A stretch of 64,000 nucleotides of DNA, from assembly GCF_033568475.1 (NCBI RefSeq), contig NC_133120.1, positions 56,097,499 to 56,161,498 of the forward strand, in the 5' to 3' direction. The position numbers were made by a program, and so were the translations under genes. This document shows, piece after piece, positions 36,120 through 48,400 of the stretch; position 1 is the first letter of the stretch, and every line of letters starts with the position of its first letter. The notes under the pieces were generated by a model, which made no database searches, was not told the DNA's origin, and saw nothing but the letters and a program-made list of their open reading frames with translations. Origin of the DNA: Henckelia pumila (lineage: Eukaryota > Streptophyta > Magnoliopsida > Lamiales > Gesneriaceae).

Positions 36120-39100
36120 CTAATGCCAACTACTCATTAGTTTTAAACCCATTGATTCGCGATATTTTTCGAACAATGGTCCTGGCAGGGGCTTGGTAAG
36201 CGGATCAACAAGGTTATCTGCAGAGGCTATCCTCTTGACAATGATGTCTCCTCTTCCCACAATCTCCCGTATGATGTGGAACTTCCTCAGTATATGTTTG
36301 GATCTGTGATGAGATCTGGGTTCCTTTGCTTGGGCAACGACACCAGTGTTGTCGTAGTAAACCGGTACTGGATCAACAGCACAAGGAATGACGCCCAACT
36401 CTTGAACAAAATTCCTCATCCAAACTGCCTCCTTTGATGCATCCGATGCTGCTATGTATTCTGCCTCAGTAGTGGAATCCGCCACGGTGTCTTGCTTGGA
36501 ACTCTTCCAAGAGACAGTGCCACCATTAAGAATAAATACAAAACCAAAGGTTGATTTCGAATCATCCACATCTATTTGTAAGCTAGATCATTATAGCCTT
36601 CCAATTTCAATTCTCCTCCCATGTATACCATGAACATATTCTTAGTCCTTCGCAAGTACTTCAGAATATCTTTCACAGCTTTCCAATGCATTGGACCAGG
36701 GTTTTCCTGATATCTGCTTGTGACACTCAGAGCAAATGCAACATCAGGCCTTGTTGAAATCATATTATACATGACACTACCAATGGCTGATGTGTACGGT
36801 ACGCATGTCATCATCTCCATCTCCTCGTCACTTTTAGGGCACATTGACTTAGATAGATAAATTCTATGACACATTGGTAGATGTCCTCTCTTGGATTCTT
36901 CCATAGAGAACCTTCTCAGTATGGTATCTATATAGGTGGATTGGGTCAAACCCAACATCCTCTTTGATCTATCTCTATAGATCTTTATGCCCAAAATATA
37001 GGATGCTTCACCCATATCTTTCATCAAGAATTTACTGGATAACCACACTTTAGTTGATTGCAACATTCCTACATCATTCTCAATGAGAAGAATGTCATCA
37101 ACATAAATTACTAAAAATGTCACTGCATTACTGTTAACCTTTTTATACACACATGGTTCTTCAGGATTTTTAACAAAACCAAACTCTTTGATTGTGTCAT
37201 CAAATCTTAAGTTCCAACTTCTTGATGCCTGTTTGATACCATAAATAGATCTCTGAAGTTTGCATAACTTATGCTCACTTCCTATGGTTGTGAATCCTTC
37301 AGGTTGAGACATGTAAATCTCTTCCTTAATGTTGCCATTAAGAAATGTTGTCTTCACATCCATCTGTCATATTTCATAGTCATACCATGCTGTTATGACA
37401 AGTAGTATCCTAATAGACTTGAACATTGCTACCGGTGAAAAAGTTTCCTCATAGTCAATGTCTGGCCTTTGAGTAAAACCTTTTGCCACCAAGCGAGCTT
37501 TGAAGGTTTGTACCTTCCCATCCGCTCCAAGTTTCCTTTTGTAAATCCATTTGCAACCTATAGGAACGATTCCATCAGGAGGATCTACTAAAGTCCAAAC
37601 TTGATTGGAATGCATCGAGTCAAACTCTGATTGCATAGCTTCAAGCCATTGGGATGCATCAACATCAGAAATAGCTTCCTTAAAAGTTCTTGGATCACAT
37701 CCAACTTCAGGTCCAACCTGATCACCTTCAAGAAGAATATCATATCTTATAGGTGGTCTTGAAGTCCTTTCGGATCTTCTAGGTACGTGTATCTCAGGTA
37801 TTGGTTGTTGGGGTGTAAGATCTTTAGTGGGTTGTGCTTGAACCTCTTCAAGCTCTACTATATTTCCATTTCTATCCAATAGAAATTCCTTCTCGAGGAA
37901 GGTGGCATTCCTAGAAACAAACACCTTTGTTTCTTTAGGATAATAGAAATAATATCCAATAGAATTCTTTGGATACCCTATGAAGTAGCATAAAATGGAT
38001 CGACTATCCAATTTATTCCCCACTTCCTGCTTTACATAAGCAAGACACCCCCATACCTTCAGATATGAATATTTAGGAACCTTTCCTTTTCATATTTCAT
38101 ATGGTGTCTTATTCACTGCTTTAGTATGTACATTTTTAAATAACATTACAGTTGTTTCAAGCGCATAGCCCCAAAACGAAGAAGGCAACTCAGTGAAACT
38201 CATCATTGATCGGACCATGTCCATCAATGTTCTATTTCGTCGTTCTGCAACACCATTAAGTTGTGGTGTGCCAGGAGGAGTCAACTGAGAAATAATCCCA
38301 TTATCTTTTAGATAGTCTAGAAACTCAGTACTCAAATATTCTCCACCTTGATCAGATCAAAGAGTTTTAATATTTTTACCAAGTTGCTTCTCTACTTCAT
38401 TTCTGAATTTTTTGAACATTTCAAATGATTCAGACTTGTATTTCATCAAATACACATATCCGTACCTTGAGTAATCATCGGTAAAGGTAATGAAGTAAGT
38501 CTGTCCATACTTAGTACCAATACCAAGTGGACCACACACATCTGTATGAATCAAATCCAACAGATCATGTGCACATTCGACTTTACCATTAAATGGTAAC
38601 TTAGTCATTTTTCCTTTCAGACATGATTCACAAGTTTGTAAGGAGTTTATATTTGACATGTCATACATGCCAACTCCCACTAGCTTTGACATTCTTGTTG
38701 GGGAAATATGACCTAGTCTAGCATGCCATAAGTGTGCTGGGTTGAGACTATTAACCTTTCGTTTTGATGTTGTTGATTCATTTAATTGCATATTATTTAT
38801 CGGTATCTCTTTGATTTTCAAGTTGTAAAGATCATTTTCTAAATTCCCCATTTGCAATTAAACATTCATTTTTGTAAATATTGCAAAACCCTTTTGCAAA
38901 TGTACAAACAAATCCATCTCTATCTAACATAGGAATGGATATAATGTTTTTCACAAGATCAGGAACATACAAAACATCTTTAAGATACAACTTAAAGTTA
39001 TTATTCAACACTAAATAAACATCCCCTTTAGCTTTTGCGGCAACTCTTGCTCCATTGCCCATCCTCAAGAAAGTCTCACTTTCCCTGAGTCGCTTGCTTC

Positions 39101-40027
39101 TTGTCATCACCTGCAAATCATTGCATAGATGAAAACCACAGCCGATATCCAATACCCAAGAAGAAGTATTAATCAAGACATTTATTTCTATGTAGAACAT
39201 ACCCTTTTCAGAACGTTTTTGAGCAAGGTAATCCCTGCAATTGCGCATCCAATGCCCAGGTTGTTTGCAGTGAAAACAAACATCGTCTTTCTTGTCGGTT
39301 TTGGGAGCATTCAACAGACTCTTTTTATTGGGTTTGTTTTTTCGGGTTGGAGCAGAACGCTTCTTGCCCTTTCCTTTAGTCCATTTCTTCGCACGAGACG
39401 AAGAGCCAACTAGGAGAACTGGTTTCTCCTTTTTCATGGTTTCTTCAATGAAGTAAGCATGTTGACCAACTTTTCAAAGGTGGCCTCAATCTTATTCATG
39501 TTGAAGTTTACCACAAACCCATCAAATGAATTTGGTAAAGACAATAGCAGGACGTCAACTAAAAGCTCATGGGGAAGTACCATGTCAAGGCTTACCAATC
39601 GCTCAATATACCCAATCATGCGGACACCATGCTCATGAACCGAAGTCCCTTCTCGCATACGTGCAGTCATGAGTGCTTTTACAGTTGTGAACCTTTCAGC
39701 TCTTGTTTGTGCACCATACAAATCTTGTAGGTGTAGGTGAATGTCAGCAGCATTCACATCATTCTCAAATCGCCTTTGTAATTAATTTGACATTGAAGCC
39801 AACATATAGCACTTAGCTTTAAGATCATGGTCCCACCACGTCTCAAGCTTCTTCAGCTCATCAGGGCTGATGTCCTTAGCCACCTCTTTTGGAGGTGCTT
39901 TTGTTAGTACATATGTTAACTTATCCGACGCAAGCACGATTTTTAGGTTTCTTAGCCAATCAGAGTAATTTGGTCCAGTAAGTTTTTTTGTATCGAGGAT
40001 AACAGATAATGGATTGCGATTAGCCAT
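36120..40027 (-). pseudogene. Copia gag-pol polyprotein, inactivated
   Basis: Domains on the minus strand: gag from ATG 40027 (LTGPNYSDWLRNLKIVL), zinc knuckle CFHCKQPGHWMRNC (near 39280), protease with DIG in place of the DTG/DSG active site (near 39140), integrase with HHCC (38720-38610), catalytic Asp in 'HTDVCGP' and GVAERRN (near 38240), reverse transcriptase from 37540 with intact YVDDILL (near 37110), and RNase H (36560-36120, STTEAEYIA). It is broken by stops at 39782 (Glu codon), 38354-38356 (probably CGA to TGA), 38090 and 37367 (Trp codons to TGA) and by frameshifts near 39437 and 36570. No domain is missing, so the element was once complete. Confidence 0.9.
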
Positions 40028-42221
40028 ATTCAAAATTTTAACTGAAAATGGAAACAAATAAAATGTTACTGATTATTTAATCAATTTAATAAGACATAAA
40101 ATATGGTCTTTTATTTTATGAATTACACTCCTACTATTTTTGACATTTTCACCACCCTTTAATGAAAACGAGAAATCATATTTTCTCAGTGAGAACATGA
40201 AGTCCACTTGACTAATTTTGATCCCTGAATAATATCAGCCGATCTCAATTCCCAAAGGTAGTTTCCAATTACATCCAATGTAACCTTCATGTTATTCGCC
40301 TCATGATTATATATGGCCCAATAATATGACGCCTCATATAAATTTAATGTCAGACATACCCATCAATTTGAGTTACTGTGGATGGTCCCATAAGATCCCC
40401 CAATAATATGAGCCGAAGTCATGGGAGTTCTACTTAACTCACATCACGTATGTCAGTGGAGGTCACATCTTTCCGATGTCCAAGTCTCCCCAATAATATG
40501 AGCTAGACCTGACCATGGGTAGCGTTCATCATGCAACCACTGTTGATGGAAGGCAGGAATTATTAAGCAATTTAATTTTCCCTTTAATGGTCTTGATATA
40601 AATTTTGAATTGTATTCAAAATAAGGGATTTTATTTTTAAAATTTATCTCATCTTTTGAACATTTCAAAATCGTGCCATGTTTGTAGTATGTTGCCGGAT
40701 TCATGCAATTTTGTTATAGTATAACATACATACTAATTTACTATATATATCGCATATATATCATAAATATTTAGGATGATCGATCACCGAGAGCTATGTC
40801 GATCCTTGTTTTACCGAGACAAGGATCTAGGTCATACCCTAGGTAATGTAGGTATGCAATGCAATTCTATTACATTGTTTAATTTATTTTACATATCTTC
40901 GGTCTTCAATCTTGATCATTATTTCCATCGCCTTCGAGCTTCCACTATTTCTAATGTCGTACATTAAAAATTCCATGGCACATAAAGGGATACATCACAA
41001 GGGGTGGGGATTGAGCCATAAAACAAGCTCATTATGTAATGATAATTCATTATTACAAAACCGAATGAAAAAAAAATGATAGCATTTACCTAGAACATTG
41101 GTCATGGCTCTCGATCATCCATGGTATAATAATAATAATAATATCATATATATTACCGAATAATTAAATCCAATTTAATTATTAGAATCAAGTATAATAT
41201 CACTCATGTGAAACTATTTCACAAAAATTTGCACAAAAATATTATTGTTAATCAAATCTAATTTGATTAAACATCACACATCAAATCAAAAATTAATTAA
41301 ACAATTTAATTAATTTTAAATTGATTTATATGTGATTAATTTTGAAAAATCATATTTTTCAAAAACACTTGATGTCAAGTTCTACGGGCATAAACGTTTT
41401 AACCCAAACCGGATGTCATACGATCGTATCGTTCTATCCATTGCTTCAATGAATTGTTGAACCATTCAACAATAATTATTGCCAAATACACCATCACAAG
41501 AACAATAATATATTAACCAAGCATAAACAAGGCAACAACATTTTTAAAAAGTTTGAAAAAAAAAATTCAGCAACTATAATTTGCTTGTTGTTGTGTTTTG
41601 GCTTGTTGTATTACATTATTTTCTTTTTGCATATCTATCAACCAACCCATTAGAGTGTAAACATCACTCTTTGATAGTAGATCTACCATATATTAAAGTT
41701 GTTCATGAATGATGAAGTTCACAACCTCATTCCTTCCATAACAACTCAAATATTTAGCAAATGACATTCATGTGTTTCTATGGCATATCATTTTGTTTCA
41801 TTGACTTTCAATGCAAATGGATCTGTTGGTTGAACACTTAAGTGTTCTATAGAAATTTTCAATGGTGTTTTAGCATGAGGAGAGTCAATCCAACATACCC
41901 TCATAACCTTAAAACCGAAATCAAGTGCAAGGAAGTGCAAAGATTTTTCTGCACAACAAAAACAGATTTTTGTTTGGAAGTTTAGGTTGTTTTCATGACT
42001 CCTCCATCACCTATACTTGCTTATTAACATCTTAACAGCATGTTAGGTTGTATTTAATGTCATCAAAGTGGTCCATAGTTGTCCAACACCATAAAACCGA
42101 ATTCAAAAGGAAACAACATGACAATAGGTTCATTTGACAGCAGAAATTTCAGAATGTATGCTTGTGCAAGTGAGTGATGTTTAGCTTGCTTCCACAAACC
42201 ATACACCAAGGGATCCTTACA
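40028..42221 (-). other. Long copia 5' leader
   Basis: About 2.2 kb between primer site and gag start without coding sequence. It is AT-rich and contains four copies of a short motif at 40222-40505. The short frames found here have no known relatives. Confidence 0.7.
40222..40505 (-). repeat. Four-fold leader motif GGCTCATATTATTGGG
   Basis: On the minus strand copies of GGCTCATATTATTGGGG, partly diverged, are centred near 40230, 40325, 40406 and 40496, spaced 94, 81 and 90 bp. The two at 40397 and 40487 are closest to the consensus. Confidence 0.7.
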
Positions 42222-42233
42222 GCTCTGACACCA
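42222..42233 (-). other. Primer binding site of the copia element
   Basis: TGGTGTCAGAGC on the minus strand, one base after the 5' LTR end. It pairs with the initiator-Met tRNA 3' end except for one position (usual form TGGTATCAGAGC). Confidence 0.85.
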
Positions 42234-42234
42234 C

Positions 42235-44401
42235 TAAAGGATATACATGTTAGGACATTCCCAAAAAGCTCTTGTATGCTCAAGATCAAGCAAAGGCAGC
42301 GGAAGAAAAAAAAACTTTCAGAAACAATTTCTGGTTTTCATAGTTGAAGCTTACTTGAACATGTGTATGGTTTGTGCAACTTATAAAAATAAAAGAGGGA
42401 TTAAGCTTATACCTTCAAGTGACAATCACTTGTGATGGACACCAACTTATTCACAAAAGAATAAGCTCTTGAAGTGTCTCCTAATCCTGCAAGTGACAAT
42501 CACTTTTGATGGACACCAACTTATTCACAAAAGAATAAGCTCTTGAAGTATCTCCTAATCCTTAAGCAAAACAACTACACAATCTGAAAAGTTTTCTACA
42601 CCAAAATTCCAGCAGCTATGTTGTGATGTTATGCTTTGTTCTTGGCTTGATTCACTTGGATTATTCTTCAAATCAAGCCCACTACTAGATTAGAGTTTCC
42701 TCTATGGTTTTGCACTAGAAAAGCCAAAGAAATTTTCGAAGAGAATGGGATAAGAAGGACAAGAACACAAAACAGTTTTCTGCACTTGTTCTTCTTTCAA
42801 GAGATGCTCCTTTTTGGAGTGTTTTGATTGTGTTGATTATATTGAACAATCAGAAGTGTCATATACATCAACCAACATGGGAAACACTCTTTTAATGTCA
42901 TTGAAAGAGTTGTCCATCAATAATAGAGAATGCATGTGAGTTTGTTTCCCAAACATTAATGCAAAACATGTGGCAAGTTGGAAGACCACAAAAATCTGCA
43001 TACTACAACATTTTGGGGCTATTCTCTTGTAAGACTTTGCATTTCATATGGATCACAATCTAATGGACTTGTCATACAAGGTCCAATGCATAATGAGCTT
43101 GAAAAAATTCAAGTCCATTAACTCTCACTTGGGCTTGAACAATTCAAGTTCAATGATTTTAAAGTTTCTAAAATAAATGGAACACTTCTATTTATTTTAT
43201 AAATTTCTCTCGAATTTTCAACGATTGAAAATAATGAACGTTTAATCCAATTAAATGTTGGTCGTTAAATTCAACCATTAAATTTAACTATCTCAACGAG
43301 ATTCTCAAATCTAGTAATTGTATGACCCTCAATGGTTCAGGGATACAACTAGCCATGGGTTCACAACCTTTGTGATTCGGAATAACATTTATTCATTATG
43401 CGGACTTACCCTTCTTGTCCCATTCAATAGTCAACTATTGATTATTGAACGTTATAACAATTTTGATTAGACCCATCGAATCATGGTATGAGCTCCTAGC
43501 AACATGGCCCCATGATTCCCTAGGTATCACTGATAGTGCCTGCAAGAACCAGTGGATTATGGTTAGCATACTGTATGGTCTCTTCATCTCATATATCCCG
43601 ATTGAATCAGCAACCATTGGTATATCGAGAGTTGCTTATGATTCAATAACTATATTATATCATCTTGGATAATGCATAGTGGTATTGTATATGCAACTAG
43701 AGAAACCATTTTCCTAAAGCATATATCATGCTCTGGCAGAGACTGAATACACTATCATTTCCTCAAATCATATAGGATCCACATTTCTCAAATGTGTGGT
43801 GAATCTCCGACGACAACCACTGACTCTCATGTATGTCATAGCTACACCCAACCATACCACTGTGGTGCTCTCCTGGAGCCAGTAAGATGATCAAAGTGTA
43901 GTATTAGTACATAGAGCCTAGTGTTGTCCCGGGTCATAAGGACTAATGGTGTACAACCATAATCAGGACTTCATCCACTCGAAAAACTGATAACCACTTG
44001 GAAAGTCCTACAAGGGTAGTTCTATGAACATATCCTATGTGTCACCATCTGTATGCTTCAAACACCCTATGTCCATTACCAATGAAACGTGGTACTCCAC
44101 ATCACAGATGATAGTCTCAATCTTAAGCGACCCTTATCCTTCTTTTGGACGGCTTAATCGACTATGAACTATGTTTAGAATATACAGTGGAATAAAGATG
44201 TGTTTCATTACTACCATCCAATGATGTCTCATCTTTCATGTACTATAGTATATTCAAGGTCTTTATCAATGCAACTTGCATGGGTATAGAGATAAAGATT
44301 GCCATATATATAGAAGATAAATTGTATTAAATAAAGATTATTTTTACATAGAGTCAATAATGTCCTGCCAACAGTTGGTCTTATGGGCACCCACTCTAAC
44401 A
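42235..44401 (-). repeat. 5' LTR of the copia element
   Basis: 2167 bp, uninterrupted. Starts TGTTAGAG at 44401 and ends ...TCCTTTA at 42235 (TCCTTCA in the other LTR). Most of it matches 27571-29632 plus 35790-36105 with a few percent difference. Confidence 0.88.
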
Positions 44402-44528
44402 TAAACAACCCCTCATACTTTTCTAAAGCATTGCCCTCAATGCTTCAGAGACACAAACAAACATACACATGACCAACTAAATGAGAACGAACAAATGCAA
44501 TGCAAAACATAAACAGGACTCCCCTGGT

Positions 44529-44885
44529 CTAGTGCGGTGCGGAGGCATCAGGATCCTCCTCATGGTACTCCAGAGGCGGCAGCACTTGTTCGGAAAACTC
44601 GAACTGGAATAGTGGCACTTGATATGAGGGGGCTGGAGCAGCATACTGGAAATGGAATGGAGGCGGATATGGCACCGCAGCAGGAATGGACGAGGTGTCG
44701 AGCTGCAAATGAGTGGTAATACCACTGAGGAGAGCATCCATCCTATTAAAATTGGTGGTGTCAGCAGCCATAAACTCATTTTGGACATGAGCAAAAGCAG
44801 TAGGCTCATGAATGGCCTCAGGAAACGGCCTATGACGGGGCTGTGGTGGCGGTGGTGCAGGAGCGGTACTAGAGCTCGCTAATCC
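44529..44885 (-). pseudogene. Tat/Athila extra ORF, C-terminal part
   Basis: On the minus strand the frame continues from the piece at 53967 and runs through an Ala/Pro-rich segment, 'ADTTNFNRMDALLSGI', and a Pro-rich tail to a stop at 44531-44529. Past the stop comes 'cattgagggcaatgctttag' with 'aagtatgagggg', the usual 3' non-coding landmark of this lineage. Function of the extra ORF is not known; it has no membrane segment that would suggest an envelope protein. Confidence 0.7.
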
Positions 44886-46940
44886 TGTAACGCCCCGTTT
44901 TTATCTTAAATGAGTTTATTTGAGTTAATCAGAGATTACAGAGTTCTCGAGCCGATTTGTTTTTGATCAGGGTCCTTTTTGAAAATTTTGGAAATTTCAG
45001 GGACTAAAATGCAAATATTGATTTTTTTATATATTATCTACACTTAGAAATTGATTGGGAAATCTTCATCTTCCTCCCCAAACCGTGAAGCACCATTGAA
45101 TCTTGGGGAAACGCCTTTCAAGCTTTTCCAATCTCGGTTTCCGGTCGATCTGTCCGTTAGAAATTATTTCTGAAGGCAGATTATCGATCACGACAACGAG
45201 AACTTCATTATATCGTAAGTTCTCCTTCGATCCGACGCATTCTAGTTTTTGGATGTTGTTAGAATCATTCTAGATTCGAGTATGTTGTTCTCTACAGTGT
45301 TCTGATAATTTATTATCTGTCGGTTTTGAAATAGAGCGACGTTCGAAATTGTTATGATTTTTGGAAGCCATTTTCGAAAGTTTGAGTTTTGAGATTTGTT
45401 AGGATGGCCTTGTTGTTGTGGTATTAGCATTGTTATGAGATTATATCGCTATTGAACTGCTGTCTGCATTGTCAATTTGTTCAGTTATAGCCGTTATGCC
45501 GCCGGTTTGAGTTTTAGAGATTTGAACCGTTTTTGGGTTGTTGGACTTTTGCTTGAGTTGAACGTTGTTGTAGATCACTTTTTGTCTCCATACAGATTCG
45601 TTTGGAGTTTGTGAAGCCAGTGTTAATCAGCCTTTTGATCGTCAAGAGATTGGACGAAGAACGGTAAAGAGATTCGCCTTGAACCGTTGTTGTTGTTTAG
45701 ATTGTATAGCTTTTGATACAATCTTTTGTTGTAGCTTAGTCAGAGTTGGAGCTACTGCATTGAAAGGTAAAAGCAGTCATCGTAGCGGGATAGCATACTC
45801 GGGACTGTTGGTTCTCGAGTTTCCCTTTTTAAATCACATATTGCATCGATACTTGTTCTAGCAAGTGGAACTTGTATTTGGTTGATTGATTGAGTTTTGT
45901 TATGTGGCTTAGGTTTATGTTTCTGTTATGCATTCATCTTGAGCCTACTTTGATTTCAGCGGGCAGAACCGCCCTTTTTGTTTAGACGTTTGGGAACTAT
46001 GATTGAGTGGCCTAGGTTGTAGTATTTCGCCTAGTGCTAGCATACTCATTATGGTTTCTCAAAGTCTAGAGGAGTGGGATACGTGGCACCACCTCGATTG
46101 GGAGAGTCGGTGAGTCGTTACGTGATCTCATCCTCGGGATACCAAAAGCAGAGCAGTACTCCCTTGTTTATCAGAATTGATATCCTGGTTTTAAAGACAT
46201 GCATATCATTAGCTTCGACTTGAATAGGTTGTTTGATAGCATGTTGTATATTCATTACTTGTTATGTTGTTTTTACTGGGAATGTCATTCTCATCGGTTT
46301 ATCCAGCTGTTGCTTTGTTTTGTATGTGTACTTTGCAACAGGTGGGGCAGGACCAAGTCAGCGAAGGCCTGGTTAGCAACAAGAGGGAGAGCTAGTAGTG
46401 AGACTCGGTTTAGAAGTCGTGTCAGCATGTCTACCTAGTTGTATTTGAACATGTTTAGATATCAAACTTCGTTATATTATTGTATTGTTTATGCGAGCTG
46501 TGTTGAAAGTTTGTCGTTACAAATCCAATACTTTTGAGCGGTTGTGTAACCCTAGAATTTCATGTATTAGTTGGAGAACTTGTGATTGTAATGCATGATA
46601 AAATGTTGTTGGTTTTGGACTCAAGTTCTAGCATGATTTCTGCTGTTTTTGCTCTGTTTCTGTCACCGCTCGTTGCGGATCGAGCGAGGGCAAGCTGTTC
46701 TGTCCTCTGTTTCAAATTTTTGGTGACTCGCTCGATCTGCAAGATATTGCGGATCGAGCGAGGGCTGAGTTTTTTGGGCAGTAACTTTGGCAAAGTTGCT
46801 CGCTCGATCCGCAAGATCATGCGGATCGAGCGAGGCACTGTTTCAAAAAAAAAAAAATCTTATTGCTTTTAACCTTTGGTTATTGTATGCCTTATTGTTG
46901 TTTAATCCCGAGATTAGTTGTTTGGAATCGAGGTCTCACA
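44886..46940 (+). repeat. 5' LTR of gypsy element 1
   Basis: 2055 bp, TG...CA. It matches 51904-53961 throughout with scattered substitutions of the order of two to three percent. The largest differences are indels inside hairpin modules near 46668 and 46727. The short frames inside it are not genes. Confidence 0.93.
46668..46834 (+). repeat. Hairpin modules in the gypsy 1 5' LTR
   Basis: Three modules: 46668-46688 (shortened), 46727-46762 and 46799-46834. The last is a perfect 36 nt hairpin: arms CTCGCTCGATCCGCA and TGCGGATCGAGCGAG around agatca. They lie about 100-270 nt before the LTR end. Confidence 0.9.
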
Positions 46941-46945
46941 TTAAG

Positions 46946-46957
46946 TGGTATCAGAGA
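46946..46957 (+). other. Primer binding site of gypsy element 1
   Basis: TGGTATCAGAGA, complementary to the initiator-Met tRNA 3' end except the last base, five bases after the LTR end. Confidence 0.9.
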
Positions 46958-47240
46958 GTTAAGATTCTTGGTCGAACTAGAGTGAGCGGGTAGATCGAGT
47001 CTGCGTGTATTGGCTCCTCGCATGTGTTTGAATTATTTTAACTGTGTACTTAATTCCATGCGAGCATGCTTTATTATTGAGAATTGTTGAATTACATGGT
47101 TATGTGATTTAATTTATAAAGCATGATCTACTTGAGATATAACTATTTCTGTTATCGACTGGTATCCGGTATTCCAAGCAGTTGTAAGGGCACTGATTGT
47201 AGCGATTGAGATATCTCGTGTCCTAACCTTTGATTATTAG

Positions 47241-48400
47241 ATGGGTCCTCGTCGAGTGATAAACAGAAACACACCGCCAGTTATCCCTGCAACTGAGCAA
47301 GCTAGCACTGAAGTTGATCAGTTGGATGCTTCAGCAACGCCTATGGAAACCTTGCTGAAGAGGTTTCAGTCTTTCAATCCGCCGTTGTTGTTAGGTTCAG
47401 AAAATCCAGTTGACTGTGAAAGTTGGTTGGATGATATTGATCAGCTGTTTCCATTGATTACACAGATGACCGCAGAATCAGGTTAGTCATTCATCAGCTA
47501 CGTGGGGTTGCTAAGAGCTGGTGGATCATGACAAAGAAAGCAATAGAGAATAGAGGTACGGAAGTTACTTGGACTCTTTTTAAATCTGAATTCTATAAGC
47601 GGTTTTTCCCTATCTTGTACCGTAAGGACAAGGGAGCAGAATTTGCCAATTTGAGACAAGGGAATCTGAACATCGAAGAGTACGTTGCCAAGTTTGATAG
47701 TCTATTGCGTTTTGCACCACTAATTGCCGGAGATGAAGAAGCTAAGGCAGATCACTTCATAAATGGCTTGAATCCTGACATCTTCACTTTGGTGAAAACT
47801 GCTAGGCCAGACAACTTTGCGGACGCCATGAATCACGCAAAGGGAGCAGAAGCAGGCTTGTGGAGGCAAAGAGGTAATCAGGTGGCACCTCAGCAGCAGA
47901 GGCAGTATCAGAACCAACCGTCTCAGTATCAGAATAAACCATCTCAGCATCAGTACCAGTAGCAGAGGTATGAAGGTGGTAACAGTGGGGGAAACAGAAA
48001 GGATCAGTACAAAGCGAGAGGTAAACAGTTCAAAAGATAGGGAAACAGTTCTTCTAGTTCCAGTGGCTCCAAATAGTTTGGTTCAGGGCAGAGTTCTGGA
48101 TCATCAACCTTGTACTGCAGCAAGTGTAGAGGAAGGCACTCACTGGATCAGTGTGTGGGAGTCTTTGGTAATTATAACACATGTCAGCAACCGGGACACT
48201 TCTCTAAGGTGTGCCCTCAACGTAACAGAGATAGAGCTCAGAGTGGGAGTTCGTCTAGACCTACAGTTCAGCCGGAGAGGCAGTCGTCTGCAGTGCACTC
48301 TTTCCAACCTCAGCAGCAACAGAACAGATAGGGAGGTAGTACCAGTGCAAATCAGCCTCCGAGACAGCAAGCACGAGTCTTTGCTCTGACAGAGGATTAG
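47241..48400 (+). pseudogene. Gypsy 1 gag, inactivated
   Basis: Starts ATGGGTCCTCG at 47241. The capsid region has the plant gypsy gag signature: CESWLDDID, then after a frameshift near 47480 'RLVIHQLRGVAKSWW', 'EFYKRFFP' and 'FANLRQGNLNIEEYVAKFD'. A Gln-rich linker leads to zinc-knuckle sequences at 48113-48220, the second imperfect (CQQPGHFSKVC). In-frame TAG stops lie at 47960, 48038, 48074, 48329 and 48398, all consistent with former CAG codons. The frame is continuous with pol, so a single Gag-Pol polyprotein was made originally. Confidence 0.9.

Larger units (their letters stand above)
27571..44401 (-). mobile_element. Copia retrotransposon with target duplication TAAAC
   Basis: The complete insertion is flanked by TAAAC at 27566-27570 and 44402-44406. 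The 5' LTR is 42235-44401; the 3' LTR is 27571-36105 and is split by the 6.2 kb non-autonomous gypsy element. Primer site, leader, gag-pol and purine tract lie between, in order. Without the nested element it is about 10.7 kb. LTRs begin TG (TGTTAGAG) and end CA (TCCTTCA), with single changes in one copy each. Gag, protease and reverse-transcriptase sequences and the 2.2 kb LTRs suggest the Tork/Angela side of copia; lineage is tentative. Confidence 0.92.

Noticed and set aside
44529..44809. Envelope-like protein
   Set aside because: No signal peptide, membrane segment or Cys pattern; it is the Pro-rich end of the Tat/Athila extra ORF.
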